From Euclidia mi (Eukaryota; Arthropoda; Insecta; Lepidoptera; Erebidae), in the NCBI GenBank assembly GCA_944739405.2, contig OX123182.2:62003183-62067182 (forward strand): DNA of 64,000 bases, in the 5' to 3' direction. The notes below the pieces were generated by a model. The model did not search any database. It was not told the origin of the DNA and saw only the letters and a list, made by a program, of their open reading frames with translations. The first letter of the stretch is position 1, and every line of letters begins with the position of its first letter. A program made the translations under genes and the position numbers. This document shows, piece after piece, positions 32,116 through 45,630 of the stretch.

Positions 32116-33609
32116 GAATGTGATATGAATGAATTAAACATGCAAATGTTTATTATTATGTTTATTTTAACTATATAAGGTAATAACTAGCAATAAGAAA
32201 GTATCTAGACATGATTTCAAACTTATACGAAACTAAAAAACACTTATAAAACTATAAAACGATTATACAACAAACAGCTAGTTTAAACAAACAGCTGTTT
32301 TATCAAGTATTAGTTCTTATCTGTTGCAACTGATAACACTATTTATGATCGATATCTAGGTCCCTACAGTTAGCACAAGTTTTAGACTAATGTTCATGTA
32401 CTATATAGTACTTTATATTAATGATTTAACTATTTACACTATTCTAGCTGCATTTTAACACTTTGACGCGTCCGGGAACCGAACCCGGTGTACCGCACGA
32501 TTAGATAACACTGATTTTATACGATTTTCACTCGCGGTTTCGAATACACTATTCACTGACATAGTTTTTAATGTCTGTCACGAACAGTTACCATACCAAT
32601 TTGACAATCATAAGTGTCACCGCGCGGCCTGTGTTATTTTTCTGAATATATTTTTTAATTATTAACGGTGTTACTGAAAACACGCCTCCATTTTAAAATA
32701 CTTTTATTCGTATTCCCCTTGGTAATAGAGACCGTTGAATAATTAACGTCCCACAAATTGACTATCTCGAAATATTTTTGTCAAGTAATTGGTTTACTTG
32801 TTAAATACAATAAATGTATTTTTAACTTAACGCCCAAAGGACATTATTTAGGATTTATCGACCTAGTCCAATATATTAATTTATCTGCATTTTTCATAAT
32901 AAGATGTGGCCTGTGCCCAGCAGTTGGACAGATTATAAAAATTCTAATGAACAGTGGCACACAGCAGAAAATAATTACCTTATGTCAGTACATAGGGCAA
33001 TTTTTTTCGTCCTAGGATGCATTGCACCACAATTGGTGGAATGCATTTTAGATCAGGTCACCTCGTTCACATTCTGTTCGCGGTAAGTCTTTCTGACAAC
33101 TTACCACCTCCCTAAGTAGCTTAGAAACCCGCTTCATTACTAGAACGCAATACACAGTTATTTGGCTAAGACGAATCGTACAGAGAATACACATGTCCCG
33201 ATGGACTGCTATGGTTCCAGGGAAATAGAATTTTTTTTTTACCATTTCCAAGGAAGTAATGACCAAATAAATCCGAATATTTTTGAGGATGGGTAGATTT
33301 ATGCAGCTTTGTCAATCATACACACAATAACTACTGAACGGGTCTTTATGAAACTTGCTGGAACACCTTCTGTCGTGATAACTGACACCTAAGCGGGCTA
33401 AGCCGAAAACTAGTACTATATATATATATATAGCATCGGTTTTACTGGGTTTTTAGCACACAGATCATAATGCTTAGGAAGGATTTTTACTTTCATTTTC
33501 ATATTTCCAAATATCCCAATACCTCATATGCGGCCACCGTCACTAATATGATTGAGAAGGCTGCCTACATTTTATTTCGTTTCGCAATGATGAAAAAATT
33601 GGGGCATCA

Positions 33610-33765
33610 GTTCAGATCAATCAATCAGCCAATGCAGTTCACTGCTAGACATAGGTCTCTCCCAAAATGCGCCACAATGACCGGTCCTCTGCTTTCCGCA
33701 TCCAGCCCGCCCCAGCCACCTTTTCAGGTCGTCGAACCACCTAGTCACTTCAGATGCAGGTTTTA
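33610..33765 (-). mobile_element. old RTE LINE 3' fragment
   Basis: The plus strand reads CAATCAGCCAATGCAGTTCA, CTGCTAGACATAGGTCTCTC and later CGTCGAACCACCTAGTC. This is a diverged version of the antisense RTE 3' end at 54.77-54.9 kb. Highly substituted, hence an old insertion. Confidence 0.55.
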
Positions 33766-34114
33766 AAAGCCTCGCAGAACAGTAGCTTATAATTATTACG
33801 TATAACTTAGTAACTAAATAAGTTTAGCTTCAATGTGCATACAAGACTCATAGTGAGTCTAAAATATTCTCATATTTTTCATACTAGATGTGAGTTCTCC
33901 TCAGTACGAACGAGCAGATAAAAATAAAAGATACGTGAAAGATGTTCAAGAACAGTTACATATATGGGGCCATTTATCATGTTCAGCATAGATAGCAGAC
34001 TAGATAGATTGATTGGCATACGTTAACTGCGAACGCTAATATTCTAGTGAGTAGCGGCACTGTTTCTAAGCATTCTTTGCTTCACAGTGCTATTGAAAAT
34101 TCGGAAAAAAACTC

Positions 34115-34205
34115 AGTATCATTTTGCCTGACACGGGAATCGAAACCGGATTCCCGATCAGCAGACGCATAATTACGCTATCTTCTAGACCACGGAGTCA
34201 GATGT
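34115..34205 (-). mobile_element. tRNA-type SINE fragment
   Basis: The reverse complement reads CTCCGTGGTCTAGAAGATAG, then CGGTTTCGATTCCCG and TGTCAGGCAAAAT: a tRNA-like A/B box pair followed by the same GGCAAAA junction as the SINE at 48,137-48,390. Confidence 0.6.
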
Positions 34206-34674
34206 TTTAATGATTTCAACCTAGTTTTCTTTTTTTTGTCCTAAAGATGTTACATAAGAGTATAATAAATAAATGCTTATCTCATCACTTAAGCCACTAT
34301 TACATCATTTCAATAAGGAGTATTACAATATTGTCCAAATCAACAAAATTACACAACAATCAAATCAAACTTGTTTTTGCAACAAAATCTACGGCATCCA
34401 CATTGTAACACTGAATGAAAACATGGCAAACAAAAACCACAGTAATGAACCCCGGAGGCAGCTATATAATATTTTACACGTCACGTTAAGGTCTCGGCAC
34501 ACACGCAACTTGAATTTTTTTTGACTGGCGATTCTGGTATTTACGATCATTCGTTCTTGTTTTTCTGTGTTAGATCTATAGTAATGTAGTCCAATGAAAA
34601 AACAATGCTCATAAAACGAAAATGAAATCTTAAAAATCGGAACAAACATTGTAACTAAGTATTTAGTTTCTTTT

Positions 34675-35262
34675 AAAAAAAAGAGAACCGCCTTCAAAAA
34701 ATCAACCCACTGAACACTATGAAATAATTTTTACATATGCTACCCCTAATCCTCTCAAATTTCCTTACAAATTTCTCCGAAAAACTAATTACTAAATTGA
34801 ATTAAATACTTAGTTTTTGAAGTCGGTGCCAAACCAAATCCCTATAAAAGCCTATTGTTTGTCGTCATCCTTTCTAAACCAGCGCATTCAATCTACATAC
34901 AGACCAAAATAGCTAAATAATTAATTATATAATTAAGCATTTATTTCATCCTTTTTATGTAGGTATTTGTTGCTTTTTAGAGTCTTTTTTATGTCGGGGA
35001 TTTTTAAATTTTTATTAATGCAGAAATTTTTTGAGGCCGTATTGATTTGATACAGTCGTCGTATTATTTTCTTTGTTTGGTAGTATTCTTTTTTGTTTTT
35101 GTTGGTTGGCACCGACTTCATAAACTAAGTATTTAGTTCAATTTAGTAATTAGTTTTTGGAAGAAATTTGTAATGAGAGGATTAGGGGTAGCGTATGTGA
35201 AAATTATTTCATACTTTTCAGTAGGTCGATTTATTTAAGGTGGGTTCTCTTTTTTTTAAAAA
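34675..35262. repeat. inverted repeat with ~155-bp arms
   Basis: Left arm about 34,675-34,830 and right arm about 35,106-35,262 are reverse complements at roughly 85-90% by eye (shared words GCTACCCCTAATCCTCTCA, AACTAATTACTAAATTGAA, GAAGTCGGTGCC). The spacer is about 275 bp. Arms begin AAAAAAAAGAGAACC. It may be two copies of one repeat in opposite orientation or a foldback element. Confidence 0.75.
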
Positions 35263-35739
35263 GAAACGAAATACCTAATTAAAATTATTCTTCCGATTTT
35301 AAGTTTTCATTTTCGTTTTGTTTTTTTTTCTTATTAGTTTTATTTCATACTTTTTAGTGTTAGGTACTTGGTTTACTTCAGGTTTTGTGTTAACTACTCT
35401 TTTATTTATTTCATATTTTTTAGTGATAGGTACTCCATTTATTTTAAGTTTTGGGCTAATTAATGGTTTGTTTATAGTGAGATTCTTAAATTATTTTAGT
35501 GATAAGTTTTCTGCTAGTATCAGTCTGTAATCATGACTTTGACATACCTACTTTTATTCTGTGTGACTATGGGCTTAGGTAGAAAAACGAAGGATGCTTT
35601 AAAAAAGAGTCGCGCAAGGGAGAATGAAACTCCCGACGACAAAAAAACGACAACTCGATGTTGTAAGAGAGGGATGAGTCCAGGGAATCAGCCACATACG
35701 GAAGGAGGCCACCCGCAAATGCTGTCCCAGCTGATCAAA

Positions 35740-36170
35740 ACAAATACGGCAGAGTTGTACAGACTATTGAATTGGCTGTGAACTCTCGTATTATGCTCCG
35801 CAGAAATATGTCAATAACGGATGGCTTAGTGAACGGGGCAATGGGTGTTCTTAAAGGATTTAAATGGCCGGCACTAAGAAGAGATCAACTTGAGCCAGAT
35901 GAACTGCCTGTTGCCATTTTGATAGTATTTGATGACCCATCAGTAGGAATGCGTCTTAAAAATGATGATGGATACATTTCCATAGCTCCAGTGACAGCGA
36001 CCTATCAAGGCAAACGCGGTTAGGGTGATATCGAGAGGCGGATTTTGCCAGTCATATTGAGTTGGGCTGTAACGGTACACAAGTTGCAAGGATGTGCACT
36101 TAGTTCTGGGGTAACCAACTAGGGCCTAAAGTCTTTGCTAGAGACCAATGCTATGTTTGCCTTGAGTCGG
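35740..36170 (+). pseudogene. PIF1-type helicase remnant, probably Helitron-derived
   Basis: The frame reads NSRIMLRRNMSITDGLVNGA and MGVLKGFKWPALRRDQ, later ISIAPVTATYQGKRG, a stop, then RRILPVILSWAVTVHKLQGC. This is the order of the last blocks of PIF1-family helicases (nucleic-acid-bound GARVMLxxN..GLVNGxxG, then the WAxTVHKxQG motif). Such sequence is carried by the Rep-Hel protein of autonomous Helitrons as well as by host PIF1. In-frame stops at about 36,021 and 36,119, and the absence of Walker A/B motifs, show a truncated dead copy. The repeat-rich surroundings favour Helitron origin. Confidence 0.7.
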
Positions 36171-36303
36171 TTAAATCCCTAGAAAGCATAACCATCCCCA
36201 CGACAACAGAGTCTTATCCGAAATGACAAGAATGATAAATATACTCTTGCATTAGATTCTTTCATCGACTTCATTTGTTTATTGTTAATCGCAGAGACAT
36301 AGA

Positions 36304-36433
<130 letters not shown>

Positions 36434-36464
36434 TCATGCAAACATACTAAAAACCAATATATAC

Positions 36465-36802
36465 GGGTCAAACTGAGAACCTTCTATTTTTGAAGTCGGT
36501 TAAAATAGGTACCTACTAAAACTTTCTCCTAAGTGTAACAAATACTTTTCTTCTGGAAACCGCATCAAAGTCGTTTCAGCCAAACTGGAGTTAATCGCGG
36601 GCAAACTTACATACATACGGGTCAAACTCAGAACCTTCTTTTTTAAAGTCGGTTGAGATACTAAAACCTTCTCCTAAGTGTAACAAATACTTTTCTAAAA
36701 CCGCATCAAAATTAGTTTAGCCAAACGCGAGATAATCGCGGACAAACATACATACATACAGGTCAAACTGAGAACCTCCTTTTTGTAAGTCGGTTAAAAA
36801 TA
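36465..36802. repeat. short tandem repeat ending in AGTCGGTTAAAA, ~140-150 bp period
   Basis: The phrase CAAACTGAGAACC...AAGTCGGTT recurs with GTCGGT at 36,495, 36,648 and 36,789. Between these, CTAAGTGTAACAAATACTTT and CCGCATCAAA repeat. The AAGTCGGTTAAAA end is very common in Lepidoptera and also appears, as GAAGTCGGTGCC, in the inverted repeat at 34.8/35.1 kb. Confidence 0.8.
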
Positions 36803-38529
36803 TAAATAAGTTTCTGTTATCTCTAGTCCTACTGGTATAGTCACACAATAAAATATTGTCCATGGCTGTATGTACCATACGTTAGGACTCCGTGTATAGT
36901 GAAGTGATTTAAGCAATCACCTTGCAGTTTACAACTGACTTTTCGGGCCTCATGTTCAAGACGCCTGCATTTGACGAAACTGATTAAATTGCTGGACGCC
37001 CATATAGTTTAGCTATGAGATACTCACTATTCTAAAATTATTGTAATCACACGAACTAACACTAAATCAATTATCTCCTCTGCTAAAAGTTGCGTATGAA
37101 CGTGCCCCTAAAGAGCTTCCCTTTAAGTCACTCGCCCTAGGCACTACCAAATTTTAAATCATACAATACAAGTGGGTACATCACAAAAGATTTTCATTAA
37201 GGAAATTCATCAACGCTTGCGTTATGTATTCCGGCATACTCAATGTTTATGAAAACACGCGGAAGTGTAGTAAGTGTGAAGTGGATTTCATAATACAGTG
37301 TCTACTGAGTGAATGAGGCTGAAGTCTTACTACTATACATTGTGAAGTGCACGTAACTGGACAGAAGATATAATACATACCTACAAAGTTGAGTTTTGAG
37401 TAATTACTATAAAAGCTGTACTTTTATAGAAATTTGAGTTGAGAAGCAATAAAATCATTTAATGTCTATTATTTTGTACAGTCTTATCGCAATACAACGA
37501 GAATCCCTTTACCTCAGCGCTGCATTATAATATTACACATAATGTTCTATTAACAAGTCCCTTACGAGCCGTTTCGTGCCGTCAGGCATTCTAACGCCCC
37601 ATGAGGGTATTTACTTTTCAATTTAATTGTTTTACATCACTCATGCTTCAAGTATTCCACGCTTAGGTTTTCAATTACTCGAGGTAAAATGTTGTTGTTT
37701 TTATTTGGTAATTCTCGCAGATATTCGGGCAATTGTGAATGATGACAACGCTCCTTACATGAGTAGTATTTAATTGTTGTCCACTATCAGTACCTACCAG
37801 TCTATGATCTTTACATTGACACCGGGTAGGCGCGTTTACTTAGCAGCTAGTTCTTAGTTAAATTTTTAGGCACTAATCCTGGTTAAAGCCAAATTAGAGT
37901 CCTTTCCGAATTAATATGCCTTTCCGCGGTGAGCTTTAGAAATATTCGATCATCGAACACAAAGTACACCCAGACTCGGAACAACACTTAGTGGATCATA
38001 CAAAGCTTTGTCCCGCATAGGAATAAAATCAAACTCGGCGCAGTTTTAAGCACTACTACGTACGTGCAGTTCCTTTCGCCATGGGTAAGTCTAAAAAGAA
38101 TCCTACGTCATGTATGGTAACTACGTGCAAAAGTATTACCGATCGAACAATTAACTACAGAGCTTCGCTCAACGAAAAAAGCAATTTTTACACATATTTT
38201 TGCAGTGGCCCATTTCAACTGTAAGTTTTGTGAGTGACGATGGCGACATAATTCGCAATGATTCATTGTTATTGCCACATGTGATGTAAATTATTAGCAT
38301 CAACTTTGAAGGTTTCATCTGATGTTTACTTACTAGGCCATTGTAATATACTTTGAGTGGCCGAAACTATTTTGATAGGCTTGTTGAATTTTAATTGTAA
38401 CTTAATTACTCTGATTGATTACCCGAAGATCGTGTCATTTCTATTTAGGACTAACATAATAAATTCTGATTCTGGGTATTATTTTATCTATGATGGGTAT
38501 GTAAACGAATGCGTATGCTATTTATGAAA
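36803..38529. other. no gene seen
   Basis: AT-rich non-coding sequence without recognised repeat ends or exons. Confidence 0.5.
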
Positions 38530-38754
38530 AAGAAACGTGAATTCCTGTATCCCCGAAGAGGTAGGCAGAGGTATAATATTACGCCCAAATTTCGTCTTAT
38601 GAATTTTAGGTCCCTCGTAACAGGGCGCTAGCCTATTGCCGTTACCGTCCGTCCGGCAGTCCGGCAATATTGCCGATCTCGATGCTGCTTCTGAAAATTC
38701 GTGTAAACTAAGTAAAATTTTTGCCCAACCCGAAATCGAACCCAGGACCTCGAA
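38530..38754 (-). mobile_element. SINE family 1 relative, 5'-truncated
   Basis: The reverse complement runs from TCGATTTCGGGTTGGGCAAA (just after the B box region) through ACGGTAACGGCAATAGGCTA to CTCTGCCTACCTCTTCGGGG. It lacks the 5' composite head and the tRNA A box. More diverged than the three full copies. Confidence 0.75.
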
Positions 38755-38859
38755 AAAATCACGGTTGCCTATCATATAAATATATATATATATCGAAATC
38801 ATTCCTGTTTATACCTGGCTGCGAAGGCTGGCCAAGTGACAAACGGCAACCGTGATTTT
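38755..38859. repeat. 15-bp perfect inverted repeat flanking (TA)n
   Basis: AAAATCACGGTTGCC at 38,755-38,769 and its exact complement at 38,845-38,859 enclose a (TA)n tract and 40 bp of unique sequence. Possibly a small insertion with inverted ends. Confidence 0.6.
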
Positions 38860-39600
38860 CAGAATCTTTATATATATTGCCGTGATGTAGACGATATTTT
38901 ATTTAAAAAAACAAGTGAACGAAACCTTTTTCCAAAAATCAGTTACCAAAAAAAATGTTTTAAAATACTTGCAGCCACATTTTAATAGGCAACCTAGTAG
39001 ATATATATTCTCCTAATCATAACTTTATATAAAAATTTGGTTTTTAGCGAATACTCGATGAGTGCACTAATTTGTCGCGGGAGCTTAGACTATATTATTA
39101 TTTTTATGCTTCAACGAATAGAGGTTGTTTTGGTGCAAATATTTCTACGTAATGATTGCGCGGTACACGACTACAATTTGCTACACATGTCGGCTATACA
39201 GCGTGATACAGCTACACATTACTACCGCATCTGCTACGCATGTTACAAATGTTTACGGCGTAGGGGCTACGCGGCATCGTAGTTAAATTTAATTGCCGTG
39301 CCTCATTAATTCATTATGAACGTTTGTTTCAAGTGTTCCGCTCATTTTTTCATGTCAATGTAGTGTAATGTATATTGTTCGTAGGCTCGTAAACGTGTTC
39401 TCGGTAGTATTTTAAATAGGTGTAATTAAATTCTGTTGGCAATTCATTTGTACTAGTCGTTAACCCCGGTTCCATATGACCGTCTGAGATACTAGCCTCT
39501 CTGCATAGTCTCTCCGCGACCACGCTCTGTGCAAGACGAGCAAAACGTCAGTACCAAATAGGTATTTATACCTTAAATAAGTTAATTGTACGCGATTAAG
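38860..39600. other. no gene seen
   Basis: An 81-codon frame at 39,037-39,282 has no recognisable domain; the underlying DNA has several partly repeated GCTACAC/GCTACGC words. Otherwise AT-rich. Confidence 0.4.
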
Positions 39601-39928
39601 ACCCGCTAATTTATTTTGTAAGTGTGTATTAAATTGTTAATTATCGCTTGCCCCGTGCCTCGGAGAGCACGCTAAGCCATCGGTCCCGGCTGTCATGAAG
39701 ATCTTTGACAGTCGTTACGGGACGTCAGTACCCTCAAATAAACTGATATTGGTCTAAACCGTGGTAAATCGCTATCTCTTTGGGTTGCGGAGGTCAGACG
39801 GCAGTCGCTCTGTGGAAAACTTGATATTCTGTCATATCTGGTTAGACCAGTAAGCGGACCTCGGGCTTCAAGGCGTGTCAGTCTTGGATGCAACTGGGAT
39901 AACGCTTAGGCGATGATGATGATGACTT
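39601..39928 (+). mobile_element. SINE family 2, 5'-truncated
   Basis: Begins within the body (GTTAATTATCGCTTGCCCCG), lacking the tRNA head, and continues CTCGGAGAGCACGCTAAGCC and GTCAGACGGCAGTCGCTC. It ends AACGCTTAGGCGATGATGAT, so its tail differs (GATGATGATGA) from the AAGAAG tail of the 28.9 kb copy. Confidence 0.85.
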
Positions 39929-40253
39929 GTTTATACATTAACATTTTTATTTCTCCTAAAGCTTTCGGCATTCCGGCTCACGGGCAATGTGGATCAAGAA
40001 TTTTATTTTTATTACATCGTTACTTAACTCATATTTCATCCTAGTACAATTAAGTAACTACCCATAACATATTTATTCCAAATCGATTCATTCATTTAAA
40101 ATAATTTGATTATTAAATGTTCTACTACTTTTAGTTGATCAGACTTCAAGCACGTGAGACCGTTAATCATCAAATATTTTTATTGTCAGTCATATTTGTT
40201 ATGTAGCCTTCAACCACATTTTTTTATATACATTGCTCAATCTTATAGTTATA

Positions 40254-40435
40254 CTAGAGGACACCAGCAGCTACGCCTGCATTTTTTTTTTTGGAATTTC
40301 GAGAAATCCCTTCTTAGTGCACCCCTATGGTCCTCAAGGAACATACATGCCAAATTTCAGCTTCCTGCGTCCAATAGTTTCGGCTGCAGCGTGTCTGTCA
40401 GTCAGTCAGTAACGCAAGGATTTTATATATTAAGA
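40254..40435 (-). mobile_element. Helitron-like element, family H1
   Basis: The plus strand runs CTAGAGGACACCAGCAGC ... GGATTTTATATATTAAGA, i.e. the H1 family reversed. Flanked by A (40,253) and T (40,436). The interior has lost about 25 bp relative to the 14.6 kb copy and carries a T10 run. Confidence 0.65.
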
Positions 40436-40991
40436 TATAAGATATGTATATTTGTATTATCAATGAGCAAAAAATAAAACGCTCATATTGCCCCTCAGGT
40501 GGGCGATCCCTGAATTTCATACGATTTTCCATTGTGATAAGAAAATAACAACTAAAATTTAATACAGACCACATTAAAAAGGCTAAATAACTTGAAAGAA
40601 TAAGAGTTAATATCAGCTAAAAACATAAACTTCATATTGCTTATTTTGACTGTCTCTTCAAAACATAATAATAACTCATTAGTCCGATACACTTTCCTTT
40701 TATGAAGTACACTCGCGCACATTTTTATCACTGATTCGTCATACACTTTATGTTGAAGTTTTTATCATTTTGTCATACACTCACTTGGAATTTAAGTGGC
40801 AGAAAGTCCAGTTCCAGTCCTACAGAATTGTAGTTCTCATCTTCTATAATTCATCCTAGTCAAGGCAATTGTCATCTATTTTCTGCCAATAAGTGTAGTG
40901 TTTTTCTCGAATGCCGTAAAATCATAACTTTCAGTAAATGCCTGCAACCAGCGGCAGTCGCTCACAAATCAAATATTTCTCAAGGAAATGC

Positions 40992-41367
40992 TTCTTCTTT
41001 CTCTTAGCGTTATCCCAGTTTCAATCTGGGGTCCGCTTACTAGTCTAACCGGATTTGGCTGAATATTAGCTCTTCCACAGAGGGACTGCCTGTCTGACCT
41101 CCGCAACCCGAAGGGATAGCGATATTCCATGGTTTAGACTAGTATCAGTTTATTAAGAAGGTACTGACGCCCTGTAACGACAGTCAAAAATCTTCATGGC
41201 AACCGGGACTGACGGCTTAACGTGCTCTCCGAGGCACGGGACAAGCGATAATTAACAATTCAATGCGCACATAACTCCGTAAAGTCATTGGTGCGCGCCG
41301 AGGCTTCGAACCCGATACCCTCTGCATGGCAGCCTGTTGGTACATCCACTCGCCTATCGCTGCCTGC
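40992..41367 (-). mobile_element. SINE family 2, full-length, 16-bp TSD
   Basis: A complete minus-strand copy with a tRNA-like head (B box complement GGCTTCGAACCCGATACCC at about 41,302). It is flanked by TTTCTCAAGGAAATGC (40,976-40,991) and TTTCTCAAAGAAATGC (41,368-41,383), a target duplication with one mismatch. Confidence 0.93.
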
Positions 41368-41680
41368 TTTCTCAAAGAAATGCATGGCGAATATTTTGGA
41401 TGTTCTTTTTATAAAAATATAAATAATTTGCCAATCCGTTCATGTACTGTCCATTGTAATGTAATTTCATGAGGTCACTACAATGCGCTTACGTCAGAAC
41501 GACTCCAGTTACGGGCAGGGTCGCCATGTACAATAGGGAATAAAAGATGTTGTCTGCACAACGATTACATATATAATGCCCTGTAAAATACAGGTCACAT
41601 TGGTTATATACTAAAGTCTTAGCTCTACACTACAAAATCTTGTGTACATTCGACATTCACGTATTTACTATATAATTCTA

Positions 41681-41887
41681 CTAGTGGACGCCCGCAGCTA
41701 CGCCTGCACATTTTACCCGTTTTGCCCGGTTTGCCGATCCCGAGGGAATTTCGAGAAATCCCTTCTTAGTGTACCTCTACGGTTCCCAAGGAACATACAT
41801 GCCAAATTTCAGCTTCCTGCGCACAATAGTTTCGGCTGTAGCGTGTCTGTCAGTCAGTCAGTAACGCAAGGATTTTATATATTAAGA
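41681..41887 (-). mobile_element. Helitron-like element, family H1
   Basis: 207 bp in reverse orientation, CTAGTGGACGCCCGCAGC to TTTTATATATTAAGA, between A (41,680) and T (41,888). Same length as the 14.6 kb copy. Confidence 0.65.
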
Positions 41888-42402
41888 TTATATTTCTAAG
41901 CCAGCAATGTTCCTAAGCCGTAATCGGCACCTCAGAGTGGTCTGCGACAAACATTTAACCTTGTGCCAGCCTCAGACTTAATTGAAATGTCATCAACGCA
42001 TAGCATGCTACGCACATCTTTGGTTGTCACCTATGCATCACTGTGGTGGTCTAAAAGTTAGATAACTACAAGATTAATCAAGTTCAGAACTACTATTCGT
42101 AGCGTTACATATTGATCTAACCAACCAAACTGCGAACATTGATAGTTGCTAGTATCTCAGTCAAAATACAAAACAAACAATTTTGTCGATTCGTAACAAG
42201 GGGCCCGGGATATTGCATACACTGAACCAAAACCAACCTGCAGATAACTACATCGGTTAATAGTACACAGGACCACAATTTATAAGGCCAATGCTCTCAT
42301 AAATTAAACCGCTTTATTTTTAACACTTATTACGTCGGTACGTCCTACGTACTAAGTATATTTTTCTAGAGCAGATTCCCTTTGATAGTTCAACTGCATA
42401 GT

Positions 42403-42600
42403 AGGCGCAGTGGCTTAGTCGACTTGCCGCATGTCACAGAGCCGAGTGTTCAAGGCTCGGTCTTCGACTACACTTTGTGTAATTTACAAATAGTTGTTTC
42501 GAGTCTGGATATAATACATATGTGCCTGTCGTTTGAATAATGATGAACCTATGATACAGAATTAATTCTATGTGTAGGGCGTAGTTTTTATAAAGGAAAA
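42403..42600 (+). mobile_element. tRNA-type SINE (family 3), probable
   Basis: The head AGGCGCAGTGGCTTAGTCG and GAGTGTTCAAGGCTCGG resembles A and B boxes. The following GTTTCGAGTCTGGATATAA and GTGCCTGTCGTTTGAATAA are seen, diverged, after the similar head at 47.4 kb. Ends uncertain. Confidence 0.5.
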
Positions 42601-45600
42601 GACTGCGAAGTTGAAGAAAATATCAACGTTTCTTGATATTTTTTTGAAAAGGAAACTTTAACACGCTTTTCCCGTGAAATGTAATTTTCGTGTAACGCAA
42701 CTACTTTATACATCTCGAAATTTTTGAAAAGTTAACTGTAAGAAAGCCATATGGCACGATGCCAGGGTTTATTTTTTAATTATGCTGATGTATTTGTTTT
42801 TAAGTCTTTATTCTTTCCATTTATTTTGAATTCACACCGTTTGATGCAAACTAACAGTGAAAACATCACCATCCAAATAGCTGGATTCACTTAGATCAAG
42901 GAATTTACAGAAAAATAATAAACGGGTTCAAAAATTCACACCTACCAAACACCGTTAATGTTTGTCTAATATTTATACGCTTGGTTTGCATTATACAATA
43001 AACATCCAACAATAATGAACGTATCTGTGTAACCTGGTTTGAAATCATAAAGGCATTAGGTATTTTGATGTATTTCAAAGCACATAATTAAAGAGGGTTT
43101 TATTCAAAACAGGGTCGCAGCTGTAAGTATGTAAAGCTGTTACACATTAGTTAGATGTGTGCGTTTGTGCATGATATTTGCGTGTGTAATGTAAGACGTT
43201 CGCGACATGGCGGAATATGTAATCAGGAATTATTCGAGTGTTCTAAATGCTCGTGTTATAAGGTAAGTTGTTCAACTTAGAACAAGTTTGTTGAATAAAA
43301 TGTGTAGTATGAAGTAAGCATTTGTAAGAGGATTATTATTCAGCTCTACTAGTACACATACCCGTGTACCTAAAGTCTGTAACGCCCATAGCAAAACTCA
43401 GCGTACCTACCTCTCTTAATAGTTCTGCAAGGCTACGCACTTTTTGCACCGGTTGATCCACGAATGTGTGAGTGAATATATTGTGGCATTTTCAGCAGAG
43501 TATTTCTGCTCTACAAAGGGCGGATTAAGAAACGTCTTAATTCATTATTTAGAACATAGTATGATAATGCATCACCGCAGCATGTTTTAAAGCTAGCTTA
43601 TCTTCTGGTATAATTATGTTGTACATAAACATCGCAGTGCGTTCATTTCTGTTTAGGTTTCTCACCCTTTCATGCTCTCTAAAATTATTTCTTGATCTAT
43701 TTTCTTCTTTTGTACCTAATATAACATTTCAAACATTGTAACGAATAAGTCACCAAATCAAAATCCGCACACCAAGTTCCATAAACGTTGACAATTGAAT
43801 AGAAACCAACATAACCCGTAGTTATAGTACCCGTAATTTATAGTCCCAGGAGGTGACTCCAATTGGACGCAATTTCCGTAGTTGCCCCTTCACTGACGGA
43901 ATGACGGCTGACTTTAGGAGTGTCGTAAAACTACCCTAGTGTGTTTACTGTATGATGAAAAACGAGGCCGTAAATAAGGTTATACTTATGTTGTATGTAA
44001 TATACTTTCAAGACAAAGGTATAGATGTTTATGTTATGTAAAATATCCTTTCAACACAAGAGTATGGGTATTTTACGCAGTTTTTTATGAACCACATTTA
44101 ATTTTAACAAGAATTTATAGCAGACATTGAAAGGCTTTACATAAGCAAAGGTAATGGATACAAAGGTGAAATGTTTATTCACATAAAAGAATACGTTGTC
44201 AAATCTTGGATATAACAAAAAAAACTCGGTTTTATCTAATGTTTAGAACAATAAACTATAAGCAAGTCTGTCAATACAGCGCTATACACAAGAATGTACT
44301 CAGATATTTTTACAAATTAGCAGAAATTACTCACCGCAGAAAAGGTGTGCACGGCAAAGAAGAAAGATTTCTCTTCAAAGATATGCACAAAAATTTTAGA
44401 GTTTACGTCTAGTTTGGAATTTACTAAAGTGAATTTGCTTTAGGAAATACTTTGTAAGAAGATATTATGCACGACATAATGAGCGCGTTTAAGTATAATG
44501 CGGTTGAAATTATGTGAGTACTGGCCCTATAAATTGTGGTCCTGTGTACCATTAACCGATGTACTTATATGCAGATTGGTAATTTGTTTCAGTGGATGCA
44601 ATTTCCTTAGCCCCTTGATACAAGTCCGCAAAAAGGATTTGTGTTTCAAAGAGTATGAACTAAAAATAGTACGTAGGTACATATTTGCATATTATGCAAT
44701 TGGGCTCAGAGCTGACCAAAAAACTAAAAATACTCCTATGTTAACTCGAGCCCAGAACTTTACAAAGCGCCGAAACAACCAAAGCTATACTTAAAACTAA
44801 TTAATGGCAGTAAAAACCATTTATCAAACAAAATAAAACGTCGAAAATACGAAACCCCATGACGTTTCCTAATAATAAGGTAACTAATACAAATCTGCAC
44901 TCATCACGAAGACTCAATATTTAAAACAATATACTAGTGGCTAAACTATATTTTGTTGAATGACTCCGCAACGTGATTAATAACTTGGACATTAACGGGG
45001 CACTTCGTGGATTTTTCAATCGAAGTTAACGGGTACTCCTAAGATCCGGGCAAAACGTGACATTAAATTATTCAGGAGGCCGACGGGCGTTGGTATCGAT
45101 CGAAAAAATACCCCTTACCCCCTTACTAGCATGCACACAGAATGTTGAACTCATTTAACACGTTGAAAAACTTTTAAGTGTATTATTTTCTTTTCCAAGA
45201 CATTAGAGATGAGTAAGTGCTAAGTTTTCTAGACCCTACAAATTTACTATATCTGTTTCTGAAACTCATTAGTTCTTATATCGGCATGTTAGTGTTTGAA
45301 AGAGAAAATAAAACTCGCTTAACATTTAGTTAAAACTATTTTGTGGAAACTCTGAGCATTTTCGTTTCTTTTCTTTTTTATGCCTTTATATACGCTGTGG
45401 CGCTCAAAATTGCAATCATTGCAGAGAATACAGTCTTAGGTTTTATTTCAACGTGATCAATGTTGGAGTACGAGAAAATAGAAGCAGCGATACTTTCAGT
45501 AGCGCACTATTTTTGGTGATCATTAATGCATTTGGCAAACTAATACTAGTACTAACCGAATGTTATTGAATAGAGTTAGTACTGATTAATCCGGAGTTCT

Positions 45601-45630
45601 CTATTTTTATTTCTACGATTTTATGTCATA
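42601..45630. other. no gene seen
   Basis: About 3 kb of AT-rich sequence. Short frames such as 44,206-44,412 and 44,498-44,794 have no family signature, and no splice-site pattern links them. Confidence 0.45.

Larger units (their letters stand above)
32116..34674. other. no recognised gene; scattered repeat fragments
   Basis: AT-rich sequence with a tRNA-like B box near 32,470 (minus strand GGTTCGGTTCCC), an RTE fragment at about 33,610-33,765 and a SINE fragment at about 34,115-34,205. Short open frames show no domain. Confidence 0.4.
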